Part shown: one piece after another, positions 25,736 through 34,657 of the stretch
How positions within the stretch are numbered: position 1 is the stretch's first letter
Layout: the number at the start of each line of letters is the position of its first letter
Source: a virus
IMG/VR virus record: IMGVR_UViG_3300048582_000144
Location: 1-58,047 of that record
Reading direction: 5' to 3' (one strand)
DNA: 58,047 bases
The notes under the pieces: model-generated
Database searches by the model: none
Seen by the model: the letters and a program-made list of their open reading frames with translations, nothing else
Told to the model about the DNA's origin: nothing
Program-made: the position numbers and the translations under genes

Positions 25736-26692
25736 ATGAACCAGACCACTCCCATCCGCTCCCACACCGCCGCCGTCTGGCGGCAACTCAAGCCCGTGCT
25801 GGCCAAGAACGAACCGGGCCGCGAGTCGGACACGGGCAAGGTGAAGTATGGCAACGGCTTCAGCCCGTGGGCGGACCTTCCGTATGAGATGGAAAAGGAC
25901 GTGGCCGGAGCCGGACACACGATGCACCCGACGCCGGGAACGCCGGTTAATGGAGTAGCGGCGACAGCGATCATTAACCCGACCGGATCTGACAACAGTG
26001 TTCTCTACACCGCCAATGTTGCGGGAGCCGCTGGAAATGACATCACCGTCACCTACGCCACGCCTGCCGCTTCCGCCGAGACTGCCGTTGCCGTGTCAGA
26101 CAAGGCAATCACCGTCACCCCAGGCGACAGGGCACGCATGATAATCACAGCGGTTTCCGACGTGGAAGTGGACGGACAGGAACTCGCATACCAAGGCGAG
26201 GGGGCAAACGGAAAAGTTTGGGCAACCGATGGGATCACAGATCCCACAGGTGTTGCGCCATCTGGTGACGGAGTTCTTCTTTATACGGATTCTGCGTCTA
26301 GCTGTTCGCTCTTTCTTTATGAATCTTCCATCATCACAAAACAATGGGCAGACTTCACCCCAAGCGCTTGGCCAGATGGAGATGCACTTGTTGCTGGAAC
26401 GGGTGCCGTTGACGACGCATCCGTCAACGCTGGCATTTCATCCGCCGCGCAAGTGATCGCCGCAGTGAACGCCAATACTGATGCCGCCGCGCTCGTGCTT
26501 GCTGCCGCATCGGGCACCGTCACAGGAGCCGTCGCCGCTGTTACCGCTACCGCCCTCACAGGCGGCATCGACGCCACCGCCGCCCCGGCAGGCAAGGAAC
26601 TCTTCGACGAAGACTTCCGCTACCTCGCCATCACCAACATCACCACATCCTCAACCTCCGGCTGGATGAAATCCGCAATCGCCGCACTGTAA
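25736..26692 (+). CDS. Virion/fibre protein with tropism-determinant-like N-terminus
   Basis: A 318-residue Ala/Thr/Val-rich, beta-rich protein. The N-terminal pattern KPVLAKNEPGRESDTGKVKYGNGFSPWADLPY resembles the small domain found at the N-terminus of phage major-tropism-determinant and hyaluronate-type fibres (E-x-G-x-E-[ST]-DTGxxKxGDGxxxWxxL), which docks fibres to the particle. The middle (NSVLYTANVAGAAGNDITVTY, ALTGGIDAT) looks like repeated Ig- or fibre-type strands. It follows the portal by 26 bases. Could be a head-fibre or decoration protein rather than a tail fibre. Confidence 0.65.
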   Translation: MNQTTPIRSHTAAVWRQLKPVLAKNEPGRESDTGKVKYGNGFSPWADLPYEMEKDVAGAGHTMHPTPGTPVNGVAATAIINPTGSDNSVLYTANVAGAAGNDITVTYATPAASAETAVAVSDKAITVTPGDRARMIITAVSDVEVDGQELAYQGEGANGKVWATDGITDPTGVAPSGDGVLLYTDSASSCSLFLYESSIITKQWADFTPSAWPDGDALVAGTGAVDDASVNAGISSAAQVIAAVNANTDAAALVLAAASGTVTGAVAAVTATALTGGIDATAAPAGKELFDEDFRYLAITNITTSSTSGWMKSAIAAL

Positions 26693-27207
26693 TGCCCAAG
26701 CTCACCCTCGACCTCGGAGACACAAAGACCTTCCGCGTGCCGCTGCGGTTGGACGGCAGGCCATTCGATGCTTCCGGGTCGTGGGGGCTGACCTTCACCG
26801 TCAAAAGCGACCCGCTCACTGAGACCGACGCCGAGGCATTGTTCCAGAAGTCCCTCGGGGCAGGCATCACCCTCGACGGCACCGCCGTTGCTCTTGTCTC
26901 TATCATCCGCGCCGACACCTACCGGGAGGAAGATGAGCTCGAAGAAGGCAGCCCGGCCTTCCAAGCGGATCCCGGCACCTACTACTGGGACATCCATGCC
27001 ACCGGCACCGATGAGAACGAGGGGAGATTCCACAAAGTCGCCCAGGACGTTCTTGTCCTCACCCGCGATGTGACACGCGGAGCGGCTTCCAGCGTCACGA
27101 TCCACACCACCGAGCCGCCGTTCCTTGGAGTCGGCGACATCATCGACGGCGGCGAACCAGACACCGACTACGAAGACAACTTTGAAATCGACGGCGGAGA
27201 GCCGTAA
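26692..27207 (+). CDS. Phage structural protein (BppU/fibre-chaperone-like context)
   Basis: A 171-residue acidic protein. The N-terminal half (LTLDLGDTKTFRVPLRLDGRPFDASGSWGLTFTVKSDP) resembles the small beta-sandwich that begins baseplate-upper/fibre-anchoring proteins, in which polar gradients of 'gdt...f.i.l....g.p.dltg.....t.k' are typical. The C-terminus is Asp/Gly-rich (GDIIDGGEPDTDYEDNFEIDGGEP), an imperfect tandem repeat of DGGEP. Its ATG shares bases with the preceding stop. Probably an adaptor for the fibres encoded on either side. Confidence 0.6.
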   Translation: MPKLTLDLGDTKTFRVPLRLDGRPFDASGSWGLTFTVKSDPLTETDAEALFQKSLGAGITLDGTAVALVSIIRADTYREEDELEEGSPAFQADPGTYYWDIHATGTDENEGRFHKVAQDVLVLTRDVTRGAASSVTIHTTEPPFLGVGDIIDGGEPDTDYEDNFEIDGGEP

Positions 27208-27213
27208 TCCACC

Positions 27214-28026
27214 ATGGCAAACAAGATCAAATCACGCAGAGGCACCGCAGCCGCATGGACATCCGCAAACCCGGTCTTGCTGGCCGGAGAGATCGGCATC
27301 GAGACCGACACCCGGAGGATGAAGGTTGGCGATGGAGCGACCGCATGGACAGCGCTGGATTACTTCCGCGATGACGGGGTTGATTGGGGAGACATCACGG
27401 AAATCCCCGCGCCTGTCACGGCGCTTTCCGGCACGAACACTGGAGACGAAACCACCGCCAGCATCCTCGAAAAGCTGGAAGGCGCGGCGGAAGATGCGAA
27501 CAAGATCGGCGCGGAGTATCTGCCGGATGCGCTGACTTGGGCAAGCGGAGATCCGAACATCCCTGAAATACTCACCATCACCGGGATCACTACTCCGGCT
27601 GATAGTGATCCTTTGACGCTAACTCGTGGTGAAGACATTTCAGGAGTTCCGTCATGGGAATTAGTGGGCGGTCTGGAATGGACAATGAGCTATGTTGAAG
27701 GGACATGGAGCTTAGCTGACGGAGACGCCGCTGTATATGCTGCTTCTAAAACGGATGCTGCCGGAACTCCGGTAGGTCTGACAGGCTGGACCATCAGCGC
27801 CGGAGCAGGCCAGCCAGTAATAACCGGAGACAATCCCGCTGGTGATTTCCTCGGCCAATGGTGCCGCGCAGCCACCGCCTGGTGGCAGTGGAACGGCACG
27901 GCATGGGTGCCGCGGTTTTCGGTGGATGGAGATTCCATCGCCTACAACGCCACGCTTTCTGCCTACCGCAAAATTGTTGTCTCCGGAGCCGATGGCTCTG
28001 AAATTATTACCATTTCCGCATTATGA
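27214..28026 (+). CDS. Tail fibre protein with hyaline-repeat N-terminus
   Basis: A 270-residue fibre-type protein. The start, KSRRGTAAAWTSANPVLLAGEIGIETDTRRMKVGDG, is the anchor domain common to phage fibres and tail-spike precursors (RRGTxxxWxxxNPVLxxGExGxExDTxxxKxGDGxxxWxxL). The middle contains a hinge ALSGTNTGDETTASILEKL and a Trp-rich segment QWCRAATAWWQWNGTAW resembling the small W-box domain of such fibres. Together with the neighbours it forms a receptor-binding module. Its stop overlaps the next gene (ATGA). Confidence 0.75.
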   Translation: MANKIKSRRGTAAAWTSANPVLLAGEIGIETDTRRMKVGDGATAWTALDYFRDDGVDWGDITEIPAPVTALSGTNTGDETTASILEKLEGAAEDANKIGAEYLPDALTWASGDPNIPEILTITGITTPADSDPLTLTRGEDISGVPSWELVGGLEWTMSYVEGTWSLADGDAAVYAASKTDAAGTPVGLTGWTISAGAGQPVITGDNPAGDFLGQWCRAATAWWQWNGTAWVPRFSVDGDSIAYNATLSAYRKIVVSGADGSEIITISAL

Positions 28027-29786
28027 AATCCTATATTCTAACACTATTACTTATCGGCTGCCAGGCATTCGGGCAGACTGCCATCAAACCGCTCACGCAA
28101 GAGAACATCGAGGCGGCGATCACGGATCCGGCGGGATTTCGTGGCGGGCTTGGAATTTTGGAAGATGACAATGCGGCGATCAACGCTGCCATCGCCACTG
28201 ACCCGCAGGCCAGCCGGGATGCGTTAAATGTCCCCATGATTTCTGTTAAGGATTTCGGCGCGGTTGGGGACGGAGTGGCGGATGACACTGAAGAGTTTGA
28301 AGCGGCGGTTGCAGCGGCAAAAGTCGCAAAGTGGCCGCTTTTTGTCCCCGCAGGAAACTACCTGATCACTGATCCGATTGTGCTCGATTGGGAGGCAGCT
28401 TCGATCATAGGAGTCTCGGCAGGGATTGGCGGCAGTAACATCATAACTGCGTCCACCACGAATCCAATCATCAGCATCCCCGGCGATTACAATCATGTAA
28501 AAGTCCAGAACCTCCGAATCACAGGCCCTGGGCGTGCGACATCGACAGGTAGAGGGATTGACATCCGTGGGGATCTTGGAGGCGCGACGAACGTGGATTT
28601 CGGGCTAATCGCCGATTGTAGAATCATCGGATTTGACGTCGGAATCTACTGGCGAGGTGTGGCGAACTCTACCATTGATAGGACTGGCGTTGAAAATTGC
28701 CGACTTGCGGTCCATTCGCTAGGAAATAACAACTCAAACACGTTTCAGAATTGTGCTTTTGTGGCCGCAAACGGATCGTTGGATGCGGTGGGTGTGTGGC
28801 TTGAGGCTGGGCGCGGAACCGTGATTGAATCGTGTGATTTCGGCGGGCCGACAATGGCGCTTTGCGTGGAAGATAACGCGGTCGCCACGGCAATCAATGG
28901 CGGTCAATGGGAGGCTTACGGAACGGGACTGAAAACCACGTCAGACACATCCGTTCCGGTGGTTTCTGGCGTGATGATCGGATATTTCGGCACACCATCA
29001 GCCGACCGCTATTCGATGGATTTGCAAGTCGGCGCGACTGTCATCGGCGGGCTACAATCCATCGTCAGCACTACGTACGGTTCAGCGATCAAAATGCGCT
29101 CAACAATCACAAGAGGTTTGCGCGTTTTTGGAAGCGCTGGATCACTCAAAGCCGATTTCTTCGGTTCGAGTGGCACCGTTTATAATCACACGGCATGCGT
29201 TAGCGGATCGCTTGGACTTATGACCCAAGCCAACGGTGAGTCTGCTTCGGCCAACACTCTAGGCGTCGGATGGCTTCGGGAATCTCCAGGATCGAATCTG
29301 ATTTACAATTTTGGAGTGCGGGATGCTTCCAACAACTACGCATGGGCGAATTTGTTGGATTTTCACTTCCTAAAAGCTGCTGCATCGAATTCAAATCCCG
29401 CATTCATCGGCGTGGCAAATTCCTTCACTGCATCGCAGTCAATCAGCAATGCGATCGCGCCGAATCTCAAGTTTCACACAGGGACAGATACGCTCCAGCA
29501 AAGGTTTGCACTGGGAATTGCAACGGCTTCGGATCAATTTGTTGTCGGAGCGGTGGCAAATGATACATGTCTGGTGGCTAGGTCGGGAGGGAGCATGACT
29601 TTCTCGGTGGGTCCGACTTCAACAAATCAAGCTATCGTCGGACGATTTAAGGCATCTGGCCGATTCAACTTAACATCGTCCGCAGTTCCTAACTACGCGG
29701 ATGACACCGCAGCCGACGCGGCCCTTTCGAGTGGCGACCTTTACACGACCACTGCGGGCGGGCGAACAGTTTACCGCAAACCATAA
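28023..29786 (+). CDS. Tail-spike, pectate-lyase-superfamily beta-helix, with secretion-like leader
   Basis: A 587-residue protein. After a leader, the segment ISVKDFGAVGDGVADDTEEFEAAVAAAK (about residues 75-100) is the classic start of the pectate-lyase-3 right-handed beta-helix found in polysaccharide-degrading tail-spikes. Coil-like repeats follow up to about residue 330 (NLRITGPGRATS, IADCRIIGFDVGIYWRG). The C-terminal half is beta-rich. Oddly the N-terminus MKSYILTLLLIGCQAFGQ looks like a bacterial signal peptide with a lipobox (LIGC), unusual for a virion protein assembled in the cytoplasm. A later start is possible but none is obvious before the folded domain. Confidence 0.8.
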   Translation: MKSYILTLLLIGCQAFGQTAIKPLTQENIEAAITDPAGFRGGLGILEDDNAAINAAIATDPQASRDALNVPMISVKDFGAVGDGVADDTEEFEAAVAAAKVAKWPLFVPAGNYLITDPIVLDWEAASIIGVSAGIGGSNIITASTTNPIISIPGDYNHVKVQNLRITGPGRATSTGRGIDIRGDLGGATNVDFGLIADCRIIGFDVGIYWRGVANSTIDRTGVENCRLAVHSLGNNNSNTFQNCAFVAANGSLDAVGVWLEAGRGTVIESCDFGGPTMALCVEDNAVATAINGGQWEAYGTGLKTTSDTSVPVVSGVMIGYFGTPSADRYSMDLQVGATVIGGLQSIVSTTYGSAIKMRSTITRGLRVFGSAGSLKADFFGSSGTVYNHTACVSGSLGLMTQANGESASANTLGVGWLRESPGSNLIYNFGVRDASNNYAWANLLDFHFLKAAASNSNPAFIGVANSFTASQSISNAIAPNLKFHTGTDTLQQRFALGIATASDQFVVGAVANDTCLVARSGGSMTFSVGPTSTNQAIVGRFKASGRFNLTSSAVPNYADDTAADAALSSGDLYTTTAGGRTVYRKP

Positions 29787-29791
29787 CACCC

Positions 29792-30292
29792 ATGCCTCTC
29801 CGATACATCACACAAAGCCAGACCTTCCAGCAGTCCGTGGAGCTTCTCGGACTTGGACTCGCCGCCGTCGTCGCATTCCTGAACAACCTACTCGACGAGC
29901 AGTCTTTTGATCGTCTGACCGGACGCCATGGCGCACTGTTCTTCATGGCGGTGGCACTGATCCTTTTTTGGAATCAAAACCGCGTGAACGCGAAACGCCA
30001 GGCGGAGCACCTGATCCAAGCAGAGAAGCGCGAGGACGAGCGCAGGAAAGCGGAAGAGGCGGCACGCAAAGAGGAAAACGCCGCAAGGGAGCTTCGCCAC
30101 AAGGAGGCGATGGCGGTGCAGGAAAAAGCTCTTGCTGGAGTCCATGCACTCGCCGCCGAGGGGATTAAGGCCCAACTGCGGGCATCGGGAGCCATGGAGC
30201 GCGTGGACGCGACGATGAAAGCGCAGACGAACGAGATTTGCGAGCGGTTAGAGAAGATTGAATTGAGCGTGAACAAGTGTCCGAAGATATGA
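29792..30292 (+). CDS. Holin-like membrane protein with coiled coil
   Basis: A 166-residue protein with two probable membrane helices near the N-terminus (VELLGLGLAAVVAFLNNLL, then GALFFMAVALILFW), followed by a long charged coiled coil rich in Lys/Arg/Glu (QAEKREDERRKAEEAARKEENAAREL). Two TM helices next to an endolysin cluster fit a class-II-type holin, with the coiled coil in the cytoplasm. It could instead be a spanin-like or regulatory membrane protein. It opens the lysis cassette and overlaps the next gene (ATGA). Confidence 0.6.
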   Translation: MPLRYITQSQTFQQSVELLGLGLAAVVAFLNNLLDEQSFDRLTGRHGALFFMAVALILFWNQNRVNAKRQAEHLIQAEKREDERRKAEEAARKEENAARELRHKEAMAVQEKALAGVHALAAEGIKAQLRASGAMERVDATMKAQTNEICERLEKIELSVNKCPKI

Positions 30293-30669
30293 ATCCATTC
30301 CCCGAGGACATTGACTGCAAGGTGGCCGGAATGATCGACGGCCGGCGTCATATCCTCGTCTTGATGCCGTTCCGGTGTATCACTTCTCTCGGGGTAATTG
30401 TTGTGCCAGCAAACACCCTTTGCGACGGAGCATCCATCCCGCGCATCATGTGGCCAATCATAGGCCATCCACTTGACGAATACCTCGAAGATGCGGTTCT
30501 TCATGACTTCCTTTATTCTCCAACCAACACCGATTTTTCCCGCGCCGAGGCAGATTTGATTTTTCGCGAAACCATGTGGAATCGAGACATTTCACGCCCC
30601 AAACTCATCGCCATGTATGCCGCCGTCAGGGCTTTTGGATGGCGATCATTCCAAGGACAGCCGCAATGA
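30289..30669 (+). CDS. DUF1353-family phage protein
   Basis: A 126-residue protein with the DUF1353 hallmark VVPANTLCDGASIPRIMWPIIGHP, followed by EDAVLHDFLYSPTN and the helix SRAEADLIFRETM. The family is frequent in phage lysis or tail regions. Its function is unknown to me. The conserved Cys, Asp and His positions might bind a metal. Translationally coupled on both sides (ATGA overlaps at 30289 and 30666), so it is made with the holin-like protein and the membrane-anchored protein. Confidence 0.82.
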   Translation: MNPFPEDIDCKVAGMIDGRRHILVLMPFRCITSLGVIVVPANTLCDGASIPRIMWPIIGHPLDEYLEDAVLHDFLYSPTNTDFSRAEADLIFRETMWNRDISRPKLIAMYAAVRAFGWRSFQGQPQ

Positions 30670-31148
30670 AAACCATCCCCTACAACATGCCTCGCCGCCC
30701 GAGATCCACTGGCGACCTACTCATCTCCCTCCTGCAAGCCATCATCGTCTTCTCGCTCATCGTCTGGGCTACCGCCGGAGCCGGACAATACCGCGTGTCG
30801 TGGGACGCGCACCCCGAACTATCAGTCATGCGCTTCAACGTCTATAAGCTCGACGGCGCTGCCAGGATCTTCCTCGGTTCATCCACCACCCCGGAGCTGC
30901 AAGTTGAGGCCGCGCCGGGAGACTCTATCATCGTCACCGCATGGAACGGGATGGAGTCTGAGCCATCCGCGCCGGTTGTCATTCCCGCCGCAGCCGTTCC
31001 CCCACAACCACCCACCGGGCTCCGCGTGGTGGAAATCCAGACCAGTTCCAACCTCGCCGACTGGAAACCCCTCGCCTACGTGCCGCTTCACGACGGCAGC
31101 CCGCAGCGGTTCGTCCGCGCCACCATCACCACCATCCCGCAGCCATGA
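30666..31148 (+). CDS. Membrane-anchored protein in lysis cassette, 160 residues
   Basis: A single N-terminal membrane helix (about residues 18-38: LLISLLQAIIVFSLIVWATAGAG) precedes a beta-rich exported part. Its sequence (YRVSWDAHPELSVMRFNVYKL, VEIQTSSNLADWKPLAYVPL) resembles fibronectin-III/SSNLxxW modules of Verrucomicrobiota-type surface proteins. Located between DUF1353 and the endolysin, so it might serve as a spanin-like envelope protein or as a host-derived surface protein. Overlaps both neighbours by 4 bases. No cysteine lipobox is seen. Confidence 0.6.
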   Translation: MKTIPYNMPRRPRSTGDLLISLLQAIIVFSLIVWATAGAGQYRVSWDAHPELSVMRFNVYKLDGAARIFLGSSTTPELQVEAAPGDSIIVTAWNGMESEPSAPVVIPAAAVPPQPPTGLRVVEIQTSSNLADWKPLAYVPLHDGSPQRFVRATITTIPQP

Positions 31149-31735
31149 GCAAAACCACCGACAACGAAGCATTCGCCCTTCACGCCCAGACCACCCTCAA
31201 AGCGCGTGGTCACTACCTCGGCGATATTGATGGATGGGCCGGTCCCATTACCCGCAAAGCCTTCGACGCTGCACTGCCGCCACCCGCGACAACCAAACCC
31301 CCGGCACCCACCGGGAACGCCGCACGACTCTACGCGCAGGCACTCAGAGACAAAGGGCTCAAGGAAACATCGGGCAGCGCATCCACTCCACGCATCCGCC
31401 GCGCCATCATGGAAGCCGCATCATGGCTCGACCCGGACGACAGCGTGACAGCATGGTGCGGTTGCATCATGGGCTTGTGGTGCTCCGAAGTCGGAATCAC
31501 TCCACCCGCTGAATACTTCCGGGCCGCTAACTGGCTCAACATCGGGAAGCCCGTGGACATCAGCAAGGCCAAGCAGGGTGACATCGTGGTGCTCTCACGC
31601 AGCGGAGGAAACCACGTCGCGCTCTACCACTCACACAGCGCCACCCACATCACGCTCCTCGGCGGGAACCAGAAAAATGCCGTGAATCTCTCGACCTATT
31701 CCCGCGATTCACTGCGGGGGATTAGGGCGGTGTGA
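31145..31735 (+). CDS. Endolysin: peptidoglycan-binding plus NlpC/CHAP-like peptidase
   Basis: A 196-residue lysin. Residues about 8-45 (FALHAQTTLKARGHYLGDIDGWAGPITRKAFDAAL) form a PG_binding_1 domain. After a Pro-rich linker the catalytic domain shows SVTAWCGCIMGLWCSEVG (Cys nucleophile), NHVALYHSHSA (His) and GGNQKNAVNLSTYS. This matches the TIGR02594/CHAP-like amidase or endopeptidase found in phages, which cleaves the peptide bridges of peptidoglycan. No signal peptide, so it needs the holin. Last gene of the lysis cassette. 69 bases without a gene follow, holding a late motif. Confidence 0.83.
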   Translation: MSKTTDNEAFALHAQTTLKARGHYLGDIDGWAGPITRKAFDAALPPPATTKPPAPTGNAARLYAQALRDKGLKETSGSASTPRIRRAIMEAASWLDPDDSVTAWCGCIMGLWCSEVGITPPAEYFRAANWLNIGKPVDISKAKQGDIVVLSRSGGNHVALYHSHSATHITLLGGNQKNAVNLSTYSRDSLRGIRAV

Positions 31736-31758
31736 TACACGCCCAAAAACTTCCCACG

Positions 31759-31770
31759 TTGCGCCCGTAT
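31759..31770 (+). promoter_or_regulatory. Late-gene motif TTGCGCCCGTAT, copy 4
   Basis: Exact motif followed by TTCAGCCC, ending 34 bases before ATG 31805 of the scaffold-like gene. Preceded by CCCACG, as the copy at 2879 is preceded by CCCACACG. Confidence 0.7.
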
Positions 31771-31804
31771 TTCAGCCCGAAAATGAGGCATAGTCTCACG
31801 GGCG

Positions 31805-32887
31805 ATGACAGCCCCGCAACAAGACCCAGGCGAACAGCCGGGTATCGAGCAAACAGCCACAGCCGCACCGGTGAGCGAACAGCCGCCAGCCGCAGCACAA
31901 GCCCCGCCATCGTTGGATGACATGTCCGCTGACGAGATCCTTGATCTCCTCACCAGCGAGACCCCGCCACAAAGCGAGCCGACACCATCGGAAGAATCCA
32001 CCCCGACCGCAGAGGAACCCGCGCCCCAAAGCACGGCCAATCCCGCAGACGAGGAACCGGACGACACCGATGACACCGACCCGCCCGCCGCCCAAACAGG
32101 AACCAAAGCACCCGGCAGATTGTCGGTGCGAGCCCTTCCCGCAGAGCAGCAGTTGGAAACCGCAGACGCACTTGCCATGGTGCGTGCTGGCGAAGCCGTT
32201 GACCTCCTGGATGCCCTCCAGAAGATGCGCGGCACCCGCCAAGCACCCGCCCCGGCAGATCCGTTCGACGGGCAACCGCAAGCCAAGCAGGAAGACACCG
32301 CTCCCACCCCGCAAGATGTCGCCGCCATCGACAAGGAAATCGCCGATCTACGCGCACAGCGGGACGACGCGAAAGCCCGCTACGAGGACGACGAAAAGGA
32401 TGCTCTTACCCTCAAGATCGAAGACGCGATCATTCGCCGCAACGATGCCAAGATGGAAGCCGCTTTCCGCGCACAGCAGGAGGCCGCCAGCAAGCAATCG
32501 TTCGAGGCGCAATATGACTCCGCCGTTTCCGAACTCGAAGCGAAGTTTCCTGATGTCCTGAATGAGGACGCGCCCTTCACCAAGATCCTCGGTGATCGAA
32601 TGGACGCAGCCCGCTCGCGCAAAGCGCCGGAGCTGAAAGATCCACGATACATCCTGAAGCTGGCTGAAGAAACAGCGGACTTGCTCGGAATCGCCAAGGC
32701 AGCACCGGCAACACCAACGACACCCGCCAAGCCATCCGTTTCCGCCCCACCTCCGGCACCACGCCGGGCCAATGGCGCAGCAGTGGCACCCGCGCACCCG
32801 GCGGCCAACCGGCCCACGCAAGATGAAGTGCTGGCACGAATCGACCAATCGTCCATGGCGGAACTCCTCGAAGCCCTTTCGACGTGA
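31805..32887 (+). CDS. Scaffolding protein
   Basis: A 360-residue, low-complexity acidic protein immediately upstream of the coat gene, the normal place for a capsid scaffold. The first about 110 residues are Pro/Gln/Ala/Glu/Thr-rich and disordered (with DDMSADEILDLLTSE). A helical middle follows (DKEIADLRAQRDDAKARYEDDEKDALTLKIEDA), then a C-terminus of Ala/Pro linker and a helix-loop (QDEVLARIDQSSMAELLEAL) that would bind coat protein. Scaffolds rarely show sequence similarity, so the call rests on position and composition. Confidence 0.75.
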   Translation: MTAPQQDPGEQPGIEQTATAAPVSEQPPAAAQAPPSLDDMSADEILDLLTSETPPQSEPTPSEESTPTAEEPAPQSTANPADEEPDDTDDTDPPAAQTGTKAPGRLSVRALPAEQQLETADALAMVRAGEAVDLLDALQKMRGTRQAPAPADPFDGQPQAKQEDTAPTPQDVAAIDKEIADLRAQRDDAKARYEDDEKDALTLKIEDAIIRRNDAKMEAAFRAQQEAASKQSFEAQYDSAVSELEAKFPDVLNEDAPFTKILGDRMDAARSRKAPELKDPRYILKLAEETADLLGIAKAAPATPTTPAKPSVSAPPPAPRRANGAAVAPAHPAANRPTQDEVLARIDQSSMAELLEALST

Positions 32888-32931
32888 GGCCGCCGCAACC
32901 TTCAAAATCTATCCAATAGAAAACAATTCCA

Positions 32932-34536
32932 ATGCCCAACACGACCAATCCAAACAGCTCCAGCCTCACCGAGATTCTGGCGATGGCTCCCAACGCCCGC
33001 CAAGACCTCATCACAGCGTTCTTCCACAAGGCCGCCTGTCAGTATAGCCCGCTGATGAACTTCACCAGCACCTTCGATCCCAACGCCGAAGGCAAGGGAG
33101 TCACCAGTATCTTCGCCGAGAAGACCGACCTTCGCGCCGGGGGCAAGAGCCGCGTCCACTTCAACACCATCGGCATGCCTGCTGGTAACGGAGCCATCGG
33201 AGCGCAAACCCTCGTCGGGAAAGAATCCAAGGCAACCATCGGCACCTACGCCGCAACGGTTGACTGGGTTCGTGATGCAACCTCGCTCACCCAGGACGAA
33301 ATCGAGATGATCGAGGCCGGTCGCAACCTCAAAGGCGTGCTGCTTCAGATGCTCGCCAAGAAGATGACCCTGACCAAGGACAACCACATGTTCCAGCGTC
33401 TCAAGCTGTCTGCCGTGGCCGCCAATACCTACCGTGTCGGCAACCGCTCCAGCACCAACGGATTGACCCCTGACGACGTGCTGTCCACGTCGGTTTCCAA
33501 CATCTGCCGCAGCAAGCTCAACACCTTGGGCGCGACTCCGCTGATGAAGAACACCGCCAAGGCCGGCTGCCCGATCAACAAGTTCATGCTGTTCGCCTCG
33601 GACACCGCGTTCTTGCCTATCCGCAACAGTTCGCCGTTCACCACCGCCATCACCGCCGACGTTCGCGGTCGCGACAACGCCAACTTCACTGGCGAGATCC
33701 TCGACTGGCAGGGCAACCCGCACTACGAGTTCCCCATTACCGACATGGCATGGGACGGCTACAAGGGCGGCCCCTTGCTTGCCAAGGCTGTTGTCAGCGT
33801 TGCACAAACCCCGGCATCCAGTTCCGGCGCTCCCAAGCTGATCGTGAACGCGGACAACACCGACACCCGTTACTTCGAGTGGTTCGATGGTCATCCGTTC
33901 CAGTTCAGCCGCCAAGAAGCGCTGCCCAACCTTAGCGCCAACGAATACTACTTCTGGGCGTGCAACCCGGACGGAAGCCGCGTGTTCGGAGCCTACAACG
34001 GCCTCAACGCCGCGCTTGGCGGGAACCAAATCGCCATCACCAAGATCCTCTGCCCTGGTGGAGTTTCTGGAACCACGGTGGACCACGTGACCGTTGGTGA
34101 CCTGAACGTCGGCAGCACAGCGGCCTATGCTTCCGGCACCGCTGGCGTCTTCACTGTTGACGGTGACATTGCTTCAGGAAAACAGGGGGTTGATACCGCT
34201 GGACCTGACGGCACGTTCGTCCTGACCGACACCATCCAAGACGGCGCGGTGATCCTGCAAGCCAACAGCCAAGGCACGGTTTACAGCCGCTCCTTCATGT
34301 TCGGTTCGATGGCCGCCATGTTCGCCCACGGCCGCATCAAGATGGCCGAAATCGAACAGAACTTCGATTACGACTACGTGATGGGCAAAGGCTTCCAAAT
34401 GATCTTTGGAACCGGCGTCGCGCTCGACCCCAACGGGGTGCCCAACGGCTACATCCTCATCGAGCACGCAATCGACGTGGTGGGCTACCCCTGCCCGACC
34501 TCGTTTGCAACGACTGTGACGGCCTATCCAGCATAA
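32932..34536 (+). CDS. Major capsid protein, N4 gp56/DUF4043-like
   Basis: A 534-residue coat protein candidate with the expected place (portal and lysis cassette upstream, scaffold immediately before it). The N-terminus LTEILAMAPNARQDLITAFFHKAACQYSPLMNF, the segment VDWVRDATSLTQDEIEMIEAGRNLKGVLLQMLAKKM, and the later YVMGKGFQMIFGTG resemble the N4 gp56/DUF4043 coat family of podoviruses. This is the longest beta/alpha protein of the structural block and has no membrane segments. A start codon 44 bases after the scaffold stop fits co-expression. Two terminators follow it. Confidence 0.78.
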   Translation: MPNTTNPNSSSLTEILAMAPNARQDLITAFFHKAACQYSPLMNFTSTFDPNAEGKGVTSIFAEKTDLRAGGKSRVHFNTIGMPAGNGAIGAQTLVGKESKATIGTYAATVDWVRDATSLTQDEIEMIEAGRNLKGVLLQMLAKKMTLTKDNHMFQRLKLSAVAANTYRVGNRSSTNGLTPDDVLSTSVSNICRSKLNTLGATPLMKNTAKAGCPINKFMLFASDTAFLPIRNSSPFTTAITADVRGRDNANFTGEILDWQGNPHYEFPITDMAWDGYKGGPLLAKAVVSVAQTPASSSGAPKLIVNADNTDTRYFEWFDGHPFQFSRQEALPNLSANEYYFWACNPDGSRVFGAYNGLNAALGGNQIAITKILCPGGVSGTTVDHVTVGDLNVGSTAAYASGTAGVFTVDGDIASGKQGVDTAGPDGTFVLTDTIQDGAVILQANSQGTVYSRSFMFGSMAAMFAHGRIKMAEIEQNFDYDYVMGKGFQMIFGTGVALDPNGVPNGYILIEHAIDVVGYPCPTSFATTVTAYPA

Positions 34537-34555
34537 GCCTCTGTGTAGTGTGCTT

Positions 34556-34594
34556 GGGCGGGGCGGTGTGAGAAATCCGCCGTCCCGCCTTTTC
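34556..34594 (+). terminator. Rho-independent terminator behind the coat gene
   Basis: GGCGGGGCGG (34557-34566) pairs with CCGCCGTCCCGCC (34577-34589) with one mismatch/bulge, followed by TTTT. It insulates the highly expressed coat gene. Confidence 0.85.
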
Positions 34595-34604
34595 CTTTGA
34601 AACA

Positions 34605-34632
34605 CCTGTCCCTCGCGAGGGGGACGGGTTTT
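34605..34632 (+). terminator. Second terminator, part of a 52-bp repeat
   Basis: CCTGTCCC (34605-34612) pairs with GGGACGGG (34621-34628) with a T-G wobble, followed by TTTT. It is embedded in a 52-bp element (34599-34650) that recurs at 48400-48451 with about 46 matches, including a conserved flank (...GGCGAAAGGCAACAC) beyond the hairpin. A terminator duplicated with its flank is unusual. Confidence 0.8.
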
Positions 34633-34657
34633 CCGGGCGAAAGGCAACACCTACACC

